NCBI GenBank assembly: GCA_021234155.1
Contig: JAJEKV010000660.1
Coordinates: 1-64,000 of the forward strand
Source of the DNA: Isoetes taiwanensis
Lineage: Eukaryota > Streptophyta > Lycopodiopsida > Isoetales > Isoetaceae
Reading direction: 5' to 3'
DNA: 64,000 nt
This document shows, piece after piece, positions 1-16,080 of the stretch; position 1 is the stretch's first letter, and the number at the start of each line of letters is the position of its first letter. The notes below the pieces were generated by a model. It saw only the letters and a list, made by a program, of their open reading frames with translations, had not been told where the DNA came from and ran no database searches. The position numbers and the translations under genes were made by a program.

Positions 1-420
1 AAATCCAGCACCATGATTCATATAGCCAAGCAAACTAGTAGTACTATATATTCCCCTTTCCTTACCTAAGGAAATCCAGTATAATATCCTATGTTAGCCC
101 CCTAGGTCTAACTATAACTTCCCAAGTAACTATTCCCCATAGACAGATACCGACTTATGCCCTGCCAATCATCCCCAGACACAATGACTTACCGACAGAC
201 ACAATGACCATGTTCATGAACGTTTGTCGAGGGCCCCATTCCGGCCATGTAATCTAGAAACACTTATGGTAATTAGGCAGAAAAATAAACAAAAAGAAAA
301 AAAAAAAATATTGAAGAAGGTTCTTTCCTTTTAGGACTGTTGTTATAGTGGACGGAGATATTCTTTTACATAAAGAATACCAAAAATGATAACTGGTGTA
401 TCTATACAAACCACATATCC

Positions 421-1991
421 ATTTTCTAGCACTGCGGCTTCTTTTCTACCATAGCAGCTTCTTCCAACACAACCTTCTTTTTAGCAGCAGACTGAGGTAA
501 GGTAAGGAGGCCATCCTTCAAACTATCCTCTGCTATTGCAGGAATAACAATACTTCTAATTTCATCTTTTCACCCATTCTGCATAGAAGCTTCATTCCTT
601 CCATTATTTTCATTGAACAAATCATTCTCTATGTCAAGATCTGCCCATCTATTTCTTATGACAAAGAATTAGAATATCCCCAATGAGCGCAGTGTCACTA
701 TTAATTGAAGCATCGATGCACATTGCATCTCCATTTTCTATCTCAATTCTATTTTCCACCGCAGAGTTAGCAAAGTCTTTGCTCACTTCTTTTTGTACAT
801 TTGAACCCTTGCCTTTTTCCACCACTACAAATCCCCTTCACTGTTGGAGGTAGCAAATGTCTGTGGATACTGTTTCTCATCCTTTAACTACCAAATCGTT
901 TTCTTTGCTTAGTGCACAGGAGTTAGATTCCGTAGCCATATATTATCTTCTTGTATCAGAACCAACTTATTATCACTGGTTCCTCACAGAAAAGTCTTCC
1001 AAACCTTTCAATTCCGTTTGATAATTTCAGCTTGAAAAGAGAACAGAACATGTCACAGTGAATATAAGAATTCCTTCACCTGCTGCAATTGCTACAAATA
1101 TAAAATGAGTGATATATCTTCCCAATAAATTAGCTATAACTACAGGAAATTCTACATTAAGCATGTCGGGGGGGAACTGCTCTGTCTCAAACCAACATGG
1201 AAGCCTGATAGAGGAGATCTTATCTGGCGTAAACCATAGGTAGCAATGCTGATACAAAATAAACTCTCCTGCAGAATAATGTACTGTCATGAACACTAGT
1301 TTCTCTAATATTTCTTCACTATAAGCGGAAATAAGCAAGAAACATATATTTCTATTCATATAAAAAATACGCAAACGCACATTCTGTTAGCTTTAACAAT
1401 TGGAATTATGGGCTCGGTGTAGAAACCCTATGCACGGTATCTCCTCGTTCCCAAGAAAACATTTTCGTTTTGAGCTCCTGTTCTAGTACTATCCTTGATA
1501 TAACTGAATGGATCAGATAAAAATACCTAGTTGCCAAAACCTTCCGCAATCAATTCTGAAATTCCAACGTGCCCACAAAAGCCTTCCTTATCAGAAGCTC
1601 CTTCATCAGAAACAAAACACATGACCTGTGCATTATCCGAACTGTTCTCTACTTTCTGCAAACATTTTATGCCCATCAAACTGGTTCCTTAGCGTCCCTT
1701 TTTTGACCTTGCAAATTCCTCTGCCTGCACCAAAAAAAACTCTACCCCTGCATTTTCATTATTTCTACATGCTGCCAGGCCCTTACTTTCATCTCCATCT
1801 TCGGCAGGCGGCACCGACACACCAGACCAGGCGCCACCGAGGTTTAGCTCTTTTAACCTAAACGGGTATGGAGATTGGTACCACACCGACACTACCGCAC
1901 AACGACCATTAAAACTACACCATTCGGAGGCATGGGGAGCAGGGTTGGAAAAACACCTTGAGATATAACCAGAAAATTTGCCCCTGTACAC
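421..1991 (-). pseudogene. LINE ORF1 remnant (DUF4283-like region)
   Basis: The clearest part is a minus-strand ORF at 1027-1380. Its residues (FILYQHCYLWFTP, then IRLPCWFETEQFP, then EFPVVIANLLGRYI) line up with the ORF1 of the LINE at 36.8-37.4 kb in this same window (LIYQHYTPGV, LKIPCWFQVIDLP, EFMIAIANGIGGHI). That segment is the DUF4283-type RNA-binding region found in plant L1 ORF1 and in many zinc-knuckle proteins. Minus-strand reading upstream (1991-1400) and downstream (1000-421, lysine/glutamate-rich) is open in pieces but broken by stops and frame changes. No endonuclease or reverse transcriptase follows toward lower coordinates before the window ends. I read this as an old, inactive ORF1 fragment. 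It could also be a diverged host DUF4283 protein pseudogene. Confidence 0.5.
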
Positions 1992-3154
1992 CAGATTTAT
2001 TTTCTATATATTAGGCTAGAGAATTCATATAAACTGTGTTTTTTCTACCAGCAGTCCCTGGAGTCAAATCTGAAATTAAGACGACCAATTGGTGGTAACC
2101 CCCACTTTTTCAATCACTCAACTGGCGAGGGGGATTTGTTGAATTAACTCAAATTAAATTTTAACGTTCACGAAAACAAAAGGTTTATAGCCATTGTTTT
2201 CTCCACTTCTTATACATAGATGCTACTTTTACATAGATGTCCTCGTGGATGCTGTCAATGTAGCATTGCGTAAAAATATTATCTATCTATTTATTTACAA
2301 GTGCTCAAACACTCATCCCATCACTGTCACGTCATATCGCCAAATTTTGACAGACTAGTGTGATGTGAAAGGACCAGTCATGCACCTTCCCTTGTTGGCC
2401 ACAGTCTTTTGTTTTACCCCATCCAAGTTTCAAATACTAAGATCCTTATACACAAGGTCACAGTTCAATGCCTCGTTATGAAAATGGCCATGCATCGTTG
2501 TAAAGTTGGTGGGAGAAAGACCCAGGTTAGCCATGTATATTGGTGGGGGCAGGACCCATCTGGGTGTGTTGTAAATTGTCTTATAAGCTATGGCTTCCCG
2601 CCATTAAATTATCATCATCATCATTTAAAGTTGTCAAAGAAGGCATTGACTTCGCTGAGATGCTCTCGGATTTCTTATTGGGTTATAATGTTTGCGACAA
2701 AAGTACTTCATTAAGGTTTCTGTAAATTTCGTCATAGATTTTTGTTTCTCATCCAATTCACCGTTACCCCCCTTCTAATAATAAATGTTTGGCAACAGCA
2801 CAAGAGAAGGAACAAATTTTATACCATGTTTTCAATTTACCCATTTCGCCTCTAACATAAAGGACAAAAAAAATAATGAAATGTCGCTTTAGGTGACATT
2901 GTGGGACATCCAAATGGGCACACATAACCATTCCTTTATGCTAAATGTGTTTGTAGTTATTGATTTTTGGCTTGGCTGTAACAATCCTATCCAACAGCTC
3001 AACGACCAAATCTAGCTACTCCAACAACCAAATTATCGGTGTTCATAAAAAGAATCATGCACTTGGCGTTCATAAATTAAAGAGTCATGCACTTGGCCGT
3101 TTGGGGCTTATTAGCAAGCCATATTGAGGCTGCAAATTACGATCGAGTGCTTCT
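1992..3154. other. Unassigned AT-rich sequence upstream of the dehydrogenase gene
   Basis: No convincing coding region. Short ORFs at 2409-2725 overlap one another in two frames and contain no recognisable motif. The sequence must hold the promoter of the gene starting at 3155, but I could not pick a TATA box or start site with confidence. A local duplication of 'agtcatgcacttggc' occurs at about 3053-3065 and 3082-3096. Confidence 0.4.
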
Positions 3155-5413
3155 ATGCTGGTACATTTCCTACCCATTACAGAGCTTTTGGCTATGGCGC
3201 CTTCAGGCTTCTCGTCTAGTTCCACAGCTGAAGAGGTAGTTGGAGACATGGACCTCCATTCTTATACAATTGTAATAACTGGTATCTCTTCTTTTTCCTT
3301 GCTAACCTATCTATCTCTCATTCAAATTAGTTCTCTCTCACAAGAAAAAAAAAAATCAATTCAGTTCTCTTTGTCGTTTTTTATTAGGAGCCAATGCTGG
3401 TATTGGATTTGAGACCGCCAGAGTTATGGCAAAAAGAGGTGCCCAGGTTATCCTCGCATGTAGAAATCTCAAATTTGCAGAGGCTGCCAAGAGCTCTATT
3501 CTGGAGCAGGTTCCCAGCGGCCGGATTATTGTTCTTAAGCTGGACCTTAGCTCTCTATCTTCAGTTCGCCAATTTGCCAAAGATTTCATTTCTTTGAATC
3601 TACCACTTAATATCTTGATGTGGGTTTTTAGTTTCTTCTTGAAGTTTCTCTGATTTTTATCATTAGGTGTTGTGATTAATTATTTTTGCAGAAATAATGC
3701 CGGTATTGCTCATAGCGGTTATAAGCAATCTGAGGATGGTATTGAACTGACATTTGCAACGAACTATCTTGGTGAGATTCATTAAACACGCTAATATTTG
3801 TTTACACATTTAAAAAACAAATATATGTCATAACACTTGAATTTTAAATTTGTCTCTCAAGGGCATTTTCTTCTTACGGATTTGCTTCTCGATACTATGA
3901 TCAATACTGCAAAGGAGAGTGGCATAGAAGGAAGAATTGTCAATGTGTCGTCAAAACTGCATAAGATAGTAAAAGGAATAGACTTTGAATATTTAAACAA
4001 GAACAACTGGAAATATTCGACTATTGGTATTAGAAGGTATGTCTTTCATGGTGTACTCTATCTAGTGTAACACATAAATAGTTGTAAAATCGTATGAAAA
4101 CATTACTTTAAAGATATAATTATACATTAATGTTAAGATGTTTATGTGAGTAATTGCCAAACTGGAATAATATCTATTAGGTTTATATTTTCAATATGTA
4201 AAAGCTCTTTCTAAGTAAAGCAGCAACAAATTTTCTTACAAAAATAGAAGAAACTCGTATTAGCAATAGCAAACGTAGATGTGTGTTACTTATTATGGTG
4301 TAGTTTACAAGGATAGAAACTTGCTATGTTGAGGGCAAGTTGTCATATTATGTCATTTCCTCACATTGCATATATGGGTTTTGGATACTTTATGACGATG
4401 CCATGGGATTCACCTTTATAGTAGTGGAACATCATCCGCATTTTTGAAGCGGGACAAACCCCCCTTTATAAGGATGCCTACCAAGGAACACCCCTTCCAC
4501 TGTGATGATGTTATATTTTCTTGAATTTCTCTACCCCCACCATGGATTTACCTCCTAACTTTTCTTGATGTAGCCAATCCTAAGTCTAGAATCACATGTC
4601 ATTCTTTCACATAACCACATCGTGGTGCTCATACTTGCTTACTGTGTTTTACAATCCTCACTACCCACATGTTTAATACATGTGTCCTTCCATGTATACT
4701 CTTGTCATAGCCCATAATTATAATCTGCACCCGTATAACTATCTAGTGGATTATATTATACACCATAATTCAACATGTAAAACCTCCTTGATGAAGATAT
4801 TTATCTTTCTTGCAGCATTTATGGTGTTCTCTATGTGTATGGACAATCTAAGTTGGCCATCATATTGCATTCTAAAGCACTTTCAAGGCGCCTTAAGGTA
4901 CTACTTTGATAGAAAGTAAATTATTGCTTCAATTTTTACGTCTAAATGAAATTCATGTGTTGTAGGAACAAGGTGCCAATGTCACAATAAATGCTTTGCA
5001 TCCAGGTGATATACATACAAATATTGTTTCTAATTACATCCCAGGAGCCTCCTGTAAGTTTTTTTATCTATATCATTATCATATCTGTTAAAATGAATGT
5101 CATAACAGTCGCGTATTGTCGCAGGTGTTTATTCATTAATGTCAATATTCCTCAAGAATATTCCACAAGTAAGTATGGAAAGAATCATCTGTAGGATATA
5201 CTCGTGAATAAGAGTTAAAAGACCGTTTCGATGATTTAACAGGGTGCTGCAACAACTTGTTATGTGGCAATTCACCCAAGCTTACAAGGGATTTCTGGAA
5301 GGTGTTTTGTTAATTGCAGTGATACAACACCGAGCAAGCATGCAAATGATCTAAATCTTGCTGGAAAAATTTGGGAACTCAGCAAGCATCTAGTTGCTAT
5401 TAAAAAAATATAA
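3155..5413 (+). CDS. Short-chain dehydrogenase/reductase, TIC32/retinol dehydrogenase-like, 8 exons, apparently intact
   Basis: Exons at 3155-3281, 3388-3619, 3692-3771, 3862-4036, 4816-4897, 4966-5053, 5125-5168 and 5243-5413. All introns begin GT and end AG, all phases join, and the total is 999 nt (332 residues plus TAA), a normal length for this family. The N-terminus has the [11 protein letters not shown] motif typical of plant TIC32-like proteins. The Rossmann nucleotide-binding motif TGANAGIG spans the exon 1/2 junction; [13 protein letters not shown] and NNAGIA follow. The catalytic serine lies in IVNVSS and the catalytic tyrosine/lysine in [14 protein letters not shown] is the post-catalytic HPG motif. 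These imply an NAD(P)(H)-dependent oxidoreductase; the substrate is unknown. TIC32 itself is a chloroplast inner-envelope protein, but location cannot be told from this sequence. An in-frame ATG at 3194 is an alternative start. The fourth intron is long (779 bp). A Helitron end lies 33 bp past the stop. Confidence 0.88.
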
Positions 5414-5458
5414 TCTTGATGACAAATGTTTGAGCTATAAGAATTACTAGTTATAGTA

Positions 5459-5473
5459 CCCGGCGTTGCCGGG
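5459..5473 (-). repeat. Helitron 1 3'-terminal hairpin
   Basis: The sequence CCCGGCGTTGCCGGG is a 6-bp perfect stem with a 3-nt loop. It sits 12 nt inside the CTAG end. The same stem-loop with a similar spacer occurs at 26953-26969, and a variant occurs at 44551-44567. Such hairpins mark the end of rolling-circle strand transfer in Helitrons. Confidence 0.8.
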
Positions 5474-6406
5474 CTTTACTAACAATTTAAAGAGCCGGTT
5501 GTTTCATTGTTGGTTAGAACGACCAATGTGCCTTGGTGGGGGCAAGGGTCCTTTGTTCAGGTCTTGAGTGAACTTTTGGATATTGTAGAAACAAATAGGC
5601 TCTATATTCATATGGGCATTGTTTAGATCATTCGATGAGATCATGTGAAGGAGAGACATGCAATAAATATAACAGTGACATTATTCTAGAATGCCTTTTG
5701 TGGATGCAGGGCATCAAATGATTTAAAAGCATTTTCATGTTTGTGACCTACCTTAGTCTATGCCCTGCAAGGAAATCAAATATTTAATTTAATAGCTCTA
5801 ACTATCATCCGTTATGTGTTTCCACTACTTGAAGTTTTTTTTCAACTTGCTTCTGCGCATGAAAGTGTAATTACTGAAAAGCTTGATTAAATCTTTTAAG
5901 GAAGGTAGTTCCCAAAGAGCTAAAGAAATAGAGGGATGTGACTTCCATTAGGGAAAAAGAATACTTGATATTGCACCACGTTATGTTTTTGTAATCTTCA
6001 TGATGTCATCATTTTAAAGGATAGTTTGAAATTGCACCACATTTTGTTTCTGTAAAGTTCATGATGTTATCATTCGCTCATCTCATTTAAATGTTGGCAT
6101 ACATGAGTACTTGTGATGAAGTTCAAGAAGCTATGATTTGTTTATTGTATTTAGATGTTGGCATATAAGCATCTTTAAGAATGTGAACTAATGGATAAAC
6201 TATACTACATTGAATCTAGCCTATAACTTCAAAGCATCTTCAAGGTGCCACCTAGTATTTTTTTTAGATACCAGCATCTTATTGTTCATATTGCCTAAAT
6301 GTGGATACATGAACACCCATAGTGATAATACTATGGCGCTTGGAACTTTAGAACCTAATTTGAAGAAATTGTCGAGCTTTATTTCATATGGCCAATATTG
6401 CTTATA

Positions 6407-8205
6407 AATTACTGTACTCTGCAGCAAACAGAAAGTCAAAACCTGCCATGATAATTGTCCATGGAGGCCAGGGTAATGTGGTAGCTCAGAATAGCCATGC
6501 TGGGTTTTCTCAAGCTTTTTGGCATCCATTAGATAAATGTACATGCATCTAATGTCCTTACATTGAGGTTATTGTTGAGGACCTTATTTAACAAAGCAGA
6601 AATAAGAACATATGGCCCTGCAATGGCCATTGATAAATACATGCTTCTAATTAATTACAAAGGACAAATAGAGAACAAAGTTTTGGGCTTGTCAGTCTGA
6701 AGCAACAACAGTCATCTTCAAATAAGCAGCAAGCATTTTCGAGGATCTTTTTGTCTTCTCTGCAGACTTCATCTGACTACTTTAGCTAGCATGGTATGTT
6801 CTCATAAGTGTTACATCATTAGAAGAGAAATGGGCCATGCAGCTATTTGTAAAGTTGTTATTTTATTGAATTGGTACAGCAATATGTCAGTCACGTTTGC
6901 CATATAAAATGCAGCATGACAACCCTTTGTGCACATGCACTGCAAGACCTTCTCATATGTTGTTAGCATAATAATAAGAATGATTGGAAGCATAATAATA
7001 AGAATTATTGAAAGCATGTGTAGCTCAAGACATAATATTTCCAATCTCTGTTCCAAGAGGTATAAACATTTGGTATCTTTCTATTCTGTAACAATAGCAT
7101 ATCATACACCATCTATCAATTATATTAGTGAACCAGCATAATAGGTCTACACAATTATCACATTAAATTTCTTGCTTTGTGTATACATGATGGAATTGCT
7201 GGCATGTGATCCTTGTAGTAGCATACCAACTATAAAAAAATGAAGGATGGCCCATATCTTCGAAGACCATTGCCACTTGCCACTTGCTTAAAGAACGGGT
7301 TCTTTCTTTATGTACATTCTGCATTCTGTGAGCGGTAAAGTAAAATGAAAATTACACCAGTTTGAAGACCATTGCCACTTGCCACTTGCTCAAAGAAACG
7401 GGGTCTTTCTTTATGTACATTCTGCATTCTGTGAGCGGCAAAGTAAAATGAAAATCACACCAGAATTCTCAAGCATGAGAAGCAGAAAATAAGACCTACC
7501 TCAACAGAAAGAAGCATACTGCAACATCTAAAAAAAATGCACGATAAGTCTTCTAACTGCACGATGAATAAAGGATGTTTAACGTAAATCAATGCTAATA
7601 GAAAAACATGGCATAAAGAATAGAAGTCATGGCCTTTTTGCATTACATCATATTCAGCCAGCATGTGCTATGTGCACTCATGACATGTTGATTGTTTGCA
7701 TTTTTTATTGCAAAGGCAAGTCAATATGCGAAGCAGTTCAAAGGTTATACTACAGGTCTATCATGAATAACAAAGACTGGGTAGACAAATAACGCAAACA
7801 TTCAGACCATATCATAACATTTTATTATTCCAAGATCGATATTCAAAAAATAGATGCAACTCCAGCATAGAGATGTGACATGTAAACAATAATTTGTAAT
7901 TGAGCTTCTTATTTCTGGTTATTCGAAGAGCTAAAATATGAAAGGTTCATATCCAGAAAGAATCACAACAAACATCTAGCTTCTGCTATTCTATTCTATT
8001 ATACCATACATTGTTTCAAATGGTAATTAGGGCATTCTTAGATGTGTTGTTTTATATGGTACACTGCTTATAGAGAATAAAATACTGTACTCTTGAGCAA
8101 ACAAAATCTCAAAACTTGCCTTCATAATTGTCCATGGAGGTCAGGGTAATATGGTAGCTGAGATTCGCCATGCTGGATTTATTCAAGCTTTCTGGCATCT
8201 TATAA
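6407..8205. repeat. Dispersed duplication inside Helitron 1 (6407-6535 and 8084-8205)
   Basis: Two copies of a segment of roughly 125 bp share the stretches 'ataattgtccatggagg', 'cagggtaat' and 'gccatgctgg'. Read on the minus strand, the left copy is open (DAKKLEKTQHGYSELPHY, then PGLHGQLSWQ) and runs into a GT, like an exon and donor site. The right copy is interrupted by stops. This suggests a captured exon that was duplicated inside the Helitron, one copy decaying faster. I do not recognise the protein. Confidence 0.6.
7262..7465. repeat. 102-bp tandem duplication
   Basis: Two head-to-tail copies begin 'gaagaccattgccacttgcc' at 7262 and 7364, so the period is 102 bp. Both include 'ttatgtacattctgcattct' and 'aaagtaaaatgaaaat' and differ at a few positions. 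Noncoding and within Helitron 1. Confidence 0.85.
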
Positions 8206-8742
8206 CATTGCAATCTCACATCGACATGAGTTGAGTGAACAAAAGTATTATCCAACCAAAACTAAATAGATTATGGCTTACCTCTGTACACGCCCAATAA
8301 ATCTGACCAAAACTGACCCTACTATAAAACATAATAATGCATTTATGTTTGACCAGGAATAGAATAGAATAGAATAGTTTTTTTTAACGTCCACGCCTAG
8401 CCCGATTTGTGCCTAAAAACATAGGGAATATTAACATGGGAAATATTGTTGTCCATATGTCGAAATCCCAATTCAAAATGAGCGGGCCATCAAAGAAGTA
8501 ATCACTAAATGGCAACTCTAGAAGCATCATATTGAATTAGAGGATGAAAATGGTTTTGCAGTTATTATTACCCAATTAAAAATGCACAAATGATGGAGGA
8601 TCTACTAACTCAGAGTTTAAATCACAAAATCATACCAAAAGAAACATGCCAATTTTTAATGAAAACTTACCGTGTGAACTATTCTTCTTAGTGACGAAAT
8701 ATCCAACACATTTTTGCCTCAGAGAACTCCACCACAAATGTA

Positions 8743-8745
8743 ATA
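8743..8745. repeat. CACTA target-site duplication (ATA, left copy; right copy 14936-14938)
   Basis: The three bases ATA immediately precede CACTA at 8746 and immediately follow TAGTG at 14935. Three base pairs is the duplication length characteristic of CACTA elements. Confidence 0.85.
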
Positions 8746-9195
8746 CACTACTACAGAACGGCCTATTAGCGACGTCGTTAGCGACGTCACATTGACGTAT
8801 TAGAGACGTCAGACGTTGCATGAGGGCGTCTTGCAAATTTGCACGGACGTTGCAAATGACGTCGCCTAGGATTTGTCGCAGGGCGATGTCGCGTCGCAGG
8901 TGAAACGTCATGTTTGCGACGTCCGTGACGTCGCTGTGACGTTGTTAATACGTCGCTAGGACGTTCTAATCTCGTTCTTTTCACGTCATTCATGAAACGT
9001 TGTTTTCGACGTGCGTGCAACATATTTGCAACGTCTAGAACGTCCTCCACATGTCGTCGTAACATTCTTATCTCGTTGCTTACAAGTCGCAACGTAGACG
9101 TTAATGAAACGTTTGTTACGACGTAATCTGCAACGTTGCTGTGACGTCTTTAAGACGTTCTTTACGTTACAAACACGTTGTTTTGACGTTTCAAA
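8746..9195. repeat. CACTA left terminal repeat and GACGT-rich subterminal region
   Basis: After the roughly 30-bp terminal inverted repeat, about 430 bp contain dozens of ACGT-core motifs (GACGT, ACGTC, AACGTT) on both strands at 10-25-bp spacing. In En/Spm such subterminal repeats are the binding sites of the TNPA-type protein. Here GACGTC/AACGT would be the analogous motif (inference). ORFs on either strand here are rich in R, H, T and V because of the repeat and are not genes. Confidence 0.8.
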
Positions 9196-9475
9196 TGGCA
9201 TTTTCATTGTGACATCTTATTTAGCATGTTTTTGTTGCGACGTGTAACCATTTTAATAAAAAAAATGTAAGAAGCTTGAAAGTCATTTTTCTAAAGAATA
9301 TTGAATAAGAAGAAACGAAAATAGAATAGAATAGAGTATATATTTATGTGTCATGAAACAAGAAGAGTAAAAAAAAATCGTGTCAAAAAGAAGTCACTAT
9401 GTGATGCCTATATCTAATCATCTGGGACATCACACTCACCATCAGAACTATCATAGCGATCGTTCTCTGTTGATG

Positions 9476-13500
<4,025 letters not shown>

Positions 13501-13594
13501 TAATAGAAGGCTCTTCTAGGCGCAAGCCAAGCATACAAACGTATCAGACACGACGTTGCACATAAAACGTACACGACGTCGCATGTGTTACATT

Positions 13595-14620
13595 CTAGAA
13601 TGGGACTCGCATGAAACCAACAAACCGCCCGACTAGACTAGGCTTCTCATTCATCTCAGCAGATTTTCTACAATGGTGGATAGTGGGTAGTCGCACACAT
13701 GCGAACTACCCACGAAAAATAAAGGGAAAATCCAATTATATCATTTGGACCCCAAAATACAATGCTAACAGATGTGCGGCTGGTGTACCTGCCAAAAGCT
13801 TATCACCGGGATTAAAAAACCCCGCCCTTTCGGGTTTTCGAGGAAAAACCCTAGTGATAAACCTTCGGCAAGGGGCTTAGACAAACGCAAGGCAGAGAAA
13901 TCGCTCCCAAAACCCACGAATGAAGAAGTTAAAACAGATGCCGCTCGCCAACCTGTACCTGCACATCACCAACAAAAACAACAAGACAAAAACAAACCTC
14001 CCAAAGTGGAGGGGCTGATTACGCGCGTGCCACGCGACAAATATAAAAAACAAAGAAGGGGAGGGTGGGTTCAAAGAGAAAAGAGGTACCGCCGAGAGAA
14101 GAGGAAGCCGATGAGGAGTTGATGCGTAAAACGCCGCCTAAAATAGCTTAACTCCCCGACGTAATGGGCATGCGCCGCCCGCGATGCATGCAAATATGCA
14201 TGCTCGCCCCATTCTAGAATGGCGATCCGATGTCTCGGATCGATGGGATTCTAGAATGGGACTCGCATGAAACCAACAAACTGCCCGAATACCAAAGGAC
14301 TTCCTTACAAACTAGGATCGAGGACGAAGGTCACAGAACGAAGGCTAAAGGCCGAGAAAGGACAGCATGAAAGAAACGCCAATTATGAAAAACCAAAGGT
14401 GGAGAAGCCCTCCCCGCCTGGAAACAATTCAAAGAGAAAAGAGGTACTGCTGAGAGAGAAGAGGAAGCGCCGATGAGGAGTTGATGCAGAAACGCGCCTA
14501 AAATAGCGAACTCCCGACCAGAATGGGCATGCGCCGCCCGCATGCATGCAAAACATGCATGCTCGTCCCATTCTAGAATGGCGATCCGATGTCTCGGATC
14601 GATGGGATTAGACGTTGACC
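13595..14620. repeat. Large imperfect tandem duplication in the CACTA 5' region
   Basis: A segment beginning 'ctagaatgggactcgcatga' at 13595 recurs at 14251. Both copies end in the same block ('gggcatgcgccgcccg', then 'gcgatccgatgtctcggatc', up to about 14250 and 14609). The first copy is about 656 bp; the second is about 360 bp with an internal deletion. Plus-strand ORFs here (for example 13772-14122) are basic, low-complexity and unlike anything I know. On the minus strand the segment lies upstream of the start codon at 13500 and is probably leader or promoter. Confidence 0.8.
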
Positions 14621-14935
14621 ATACAACATGTCACGCCGCACATGCCACGTGGCATCGCATGCACTACGTCGGACGTTTCATATGCGACGTCGCATTGTAT
14701 AAATGACGTTACACGTTGCCCATACGACGTGGCGCGTTGCAGTTCCGACGTGGCACGTTGCAACGTAGGCCATTGCGACGTCTGCTTGAACGTTTGTAAT
14801 GCGACGTGGCACGTCGCACATGCGACGTCATGAAAAAATCTTAGCGACCTTTTGAGAAGGCGCGATTATTTTGCGACGTCGACGTTTGGCATACGTCGCA
14901 AACTGACGTCGCTAATAGCCCGTTCTCTAGTAGTG
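14605..14935. repeat. CACTA right terminal repeat and GACGT-rich subterminal region
   Basis: The right subterminal region repeats the ACGT-core motif pattern of the left end, with variants such as GCGACGTGGCACGT, and closes with the inverted repeat ending TAGTAGTG at 14935. It lies upstream of the minus-strand gene, so it probably also contains that gene's promoter. Confidence 0.78.
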
Positions 14936-14999
14936 ATATATCAATGGCAACTAATTTGCCATTGCATCTTTTATCATAATTAATTAACTCCGATCAGCT

Positions 15000-15890
15000 A
15001 GGACCAAGCAGTAACCAGACATTGTCGCCTCCTTTCCTTGAGTCGCACTTTGGAGGTACCAATATACCAACATTCTGCATCCAGAAAGCATGTAGTAAGT
15101 ATTTCGCGATGGCCATACAAAATAAAATATTAGACTCTCATCACCTATTATAACTAAGAAAGTCGTCTATAGAAACCTCTACAAATGATTAAAACCCTAG
15201 GGATTAACAGATGAGAATCCTTACTTACCATTGATGTATTCCATTCAACATACCTCTGCAATGCAATAATATCCAGCCTTTGCATCTTCAGTTATAGTAA
15301 GTTGCTTTTTGTGCTCCACAACTTCAAGTATATACTCCAGATTGATGCAACCAAAACCCATAGCTATATGCCTGTAACAAAAAATTACCAGCATACATCA
15401 CAGAAGACTGAACAAAATGCTTACGATGCTTAGCTAATGCAATAAAGATGCAGCAGAAATAAATTGAAGGTACATACTATAGATGGCCATATAGCTGCGT
15501 CTGAAAAGAATTGCTACACATGAATTCCTGTTCAAGCTTTTCCATCTGGGATGGAAAATATAATCAGAGAATCCCACAAACTGGATGCAAACCTGAACAT
15601 AAATTTAAGGAAGGAGAAAATCGGATGTACCTTAGAGACCTCTAATAAAATCGAGTATAGGTGCCTTTGCAAATGGTTAAAACTCTTGGGCTATGCATAA
15701 AACTAAAACAAGAGGCCAGGAGATCCGGATACTTCTTCCTACGCGCACCTTTCGAATGCTCGGAGCTGCTCTCTAATCTTGAAATCGCAAGCTGAAAGCA
15801 GATTCGTTGGTTCCTCAATGGATAATATAATATGCACATCCATTTTCATACCCATCTCCTGGAACGATTCGTGGCATGCATGCCAGCAGA
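15000..15890 (-). pseudogene. Captured fragment of an unidentified gene (4 or more exons) in Helitron 1
   Basis: On the minus strand there is a series of open segments with good splice borders. First is one starting MGMKMDVHIILSIEEP near 15855. Next is MEKLEQEFMCSNSFQTQL followed by YGHL (about 15545-15480). Then comes MGFGCINLEYILEVVEHK with KQLTITEDAKAGYYCIAE (about 15375-15255), and finally NVGILVPPKCDSRKGG ending in a stop (about 15085-15000). The exons run in the same direction as the Helitron, as is usual for captured genes. I do not recognise the protein family. The phases between exons were not all verified, and there is no evidence of function. Confidence 0.5.
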
Positions 15891-16076
15891 TGCAACAGAA
15901 AGAGGAGAAAATTGAAACCTAAAAAAATTAGTCCTGTTGAAAAACAAATCCCGATTTTTGGAAATCCGGAAACTTTTTCCGGCTTCCAAAAACCCCTAAA
16001 CCTTGAAAAAATTAGCTTAAAAAAACTCCAAAAATATTTTTTTGCCAATCGGAAAATCCCAAATTAAAAGGGTTGA
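15890..16076 (-). repeat. Helitron 1 5'-terminal region, shared with Helitron 2
   Basis: About 150 bp here ('aggagaaaat', 'cccgatttttgga', 'ttccaaa', 'ggaaaatcc', 'aaattaaaag') match the corresponding segment at about 31600-31757. The similarity stops at nearly the same point in both. This shared end sets the element's right boundary and shows the two Helitrons belong to one family. Confidence 0.65.
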
Positions 16077-16080
16077 TAGA

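Noticed and set aside
7984-8380. Possible MITE bounded by inverted 'attctattctatt' / 'aatagaatagaat' motifs
   Set aside because: The ends are simple-sequence repeats, no target duplication is visible, and a similar run occurs elsewhere (9318-9334).
13772-14122. 116-codon basic ORF in the CACTA
   Set aside because: It lies in the duplicated leader on the opposite strand to the CACTA gene, is low-complexity, and is not open in the second copy.
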